Shown here: positions 12,786 through 13,000 of the stretch, piece by piece | Position numbering within the stretch: the first letter of the stretch is position 1 | Layout of the letters: every line of letters starts with the position of its first letter | Notes under the pieces: model-generated | What the model was told of the DNA's origin: nothing | What the model saw: only the letters and a program-made list of their open reading frames with translations | Database searches by the model: none | Assembly (NCBI GenBank): GCA_937894335.1 | Contig: CALCRU010000054.1 | Coordinates: 1-13,000 of the forward strand | DNA: 13,000 bases | DNA from: an uncultured Treponema sp. | Lineage (GTDB): Bacteria; Spirochaetota; Spirochaetia; Treponematales; Treponemataceae | Direction of reading: 5' to 3' | Translations under genes and position numbers: made by a program

Positions 12786-13000
12786 TTACTTCCAGCCTTC
12801 CCAGACTTTCTGCGCCATGCCAACAGTGGCCTCAGTTTTTCCGCCTGCCTTGCCGGCAGGCAGGTTTCGGCAGACAGGCTGCTTTAAGAGCTTAGCCTGG
12901 TTTTCAAAAAGTTTTTCTTCTTTTTCGCTGTCGTCAAGATAGGCGATGCTTGAGTAATCCTTTGATTTTGTGTCGGTCAGGGCCTCGATTGCCGCCGCCC
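12786..13000 (-). CDS. C-terminal end of an unidentified protein (partial, 5' end outside the window)
   Basis: The minus-strand frame from the window edge to TAA (12786-12788) encodes 71 residues with coding-like composition: an acidic/lysine-rich helical part (IEALTDTKSKDYSSIAYLDD, then EKEEKLFENQAKLLKQ) and a short Trp-rich end (GMAQKVWEGWK). No family was recognised. Between the two parts lie 13 residues (PVCRNLPAGKAGG) encoded by a GC-rich palindromic element, whose composition differs sharply from its flanks. The gene is upstream of, and on the same strand as, the cyclase, separated by 206 bases with a cyclase promoter, so co-transcription is not required. Confidence 0.6.
   Translation of the reverse strand, partial: AAAIEALTDTKSKDYSSIAYLDDSEKEEKLFENQAKLLKQPVCRNLPAGKAGGKTEATVGMAQKVWEGWK
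12843..12879. repeat. GC-rich palindromic repeat inside a reading frame
   Basis: The core CCTGCCTTGCCGGCAGGCAGG (12844-12864) is a palindrome around TGCCGGCA with one extra T. A degenerate half-copy, CGGCAGACAGG (12868-12878), follows. On the minus strand it is read in frame as RNLPAGKAGG and contains no stop codon. Palindromes that read as LPAGRQAG-type peptides inside proteins are familiar from scattered bacterial genomes, which suggests a dispersed element able to insert into genes. Confidence 0.6.

Noticed and set aside
12694..12942. 82-codon plus-strand ORF at the right end
   Set aside because: It is antisense to the partial minus-strand gene, which has the better composition; the ORF is kept open partly by the palindrome.
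1..13000. CRISPR array, tRNA, rRNA or complete insertion sequence
   Set aside because: No regularly spaced repeats, cloverleaf-like sequences or rRNA-like stretches were noticed, and neither Rpn-type gene is flanked by terminal inverted repeats that I could find.

Overview
The window looks like a chromosomal segment of a spirochaete, most likely a host-associated (gut, rumen or oral) Treponema. The evidence is the low-to-mid GC content, the style of the outer-membrane protein at the left edge, two Rpn/PD-(D/E)XK 'putative transposase' genes of the kind abundant in treponemes, and a large membrane adenylate cyclase. The assignment rests on gene style alone and was not checked against any database.

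Layout. (1) 1-1573, minus strand: a signal-peptide-bearing outer-membrane beta-barrel protein with a near-consensus promoter, a palindromic 5' leader and phased A-tracts upstream. (2) 1574-3366, minus strand: an intact Rpn-family nuclease/transposase-like gene, a 333-base gene-free stretch, then a second Rpn-type gene that has lost its N-terminal half and carries a one-base frameshift. (3) 3383-6102, plus strand: a YbaK-type aminoacyl-tRNA deacylase followed 8 bases later by a complete PcrA/UvrD helicase, an apparent two-gene operon. (4) 6124-7287, minus strand: an AAA ATPase with a C-terminal DUF4143 nuclease-like domain; its promoter overlaps a 45-base inverted repeat. (5) 7363-7584, plus strand: a small probable remnant of a WYL-type regulator. 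(6) 7638-10072, plus strand: a DUF1846 protein and a fructosamine-kinase-family protein, each with its own promoter. (7) 10082-12638, minus strand: a nine-helix membrane adenylate cyclase followed by a 74-residue unknown protein, ending in a strong intrinsic terminator. (8) 12786-13000, minus strand: the C-terminal end of an unidentified gene carrying a GC-rich palindrome inside its reading frame.

Themes. Three plus or minus strand genes (ybaK-like, AAA/DUF4143, fructosamine kinase) have a -10 hexamer exactly 6 bases before the start codon and no Shine-Dalgarno sequence, which places the predicted transcription start on the A of ATG. DUF1846 is nearly the same, with a leader of about 5 bases. 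The outer-membrane protein, intact Rpn gene, cyclase and 74-residue gene instead have clear ribosome-binding sites. The most promising biological lead is the cyclase: its extracytoplasmic segment has features reminiscent of a family-2-like carbohydrate-binding module, suggesting that it may link an envelope ligand to cAMP. No rRNA, tRNA, CRISPR array or intact insertion sequence was seen.
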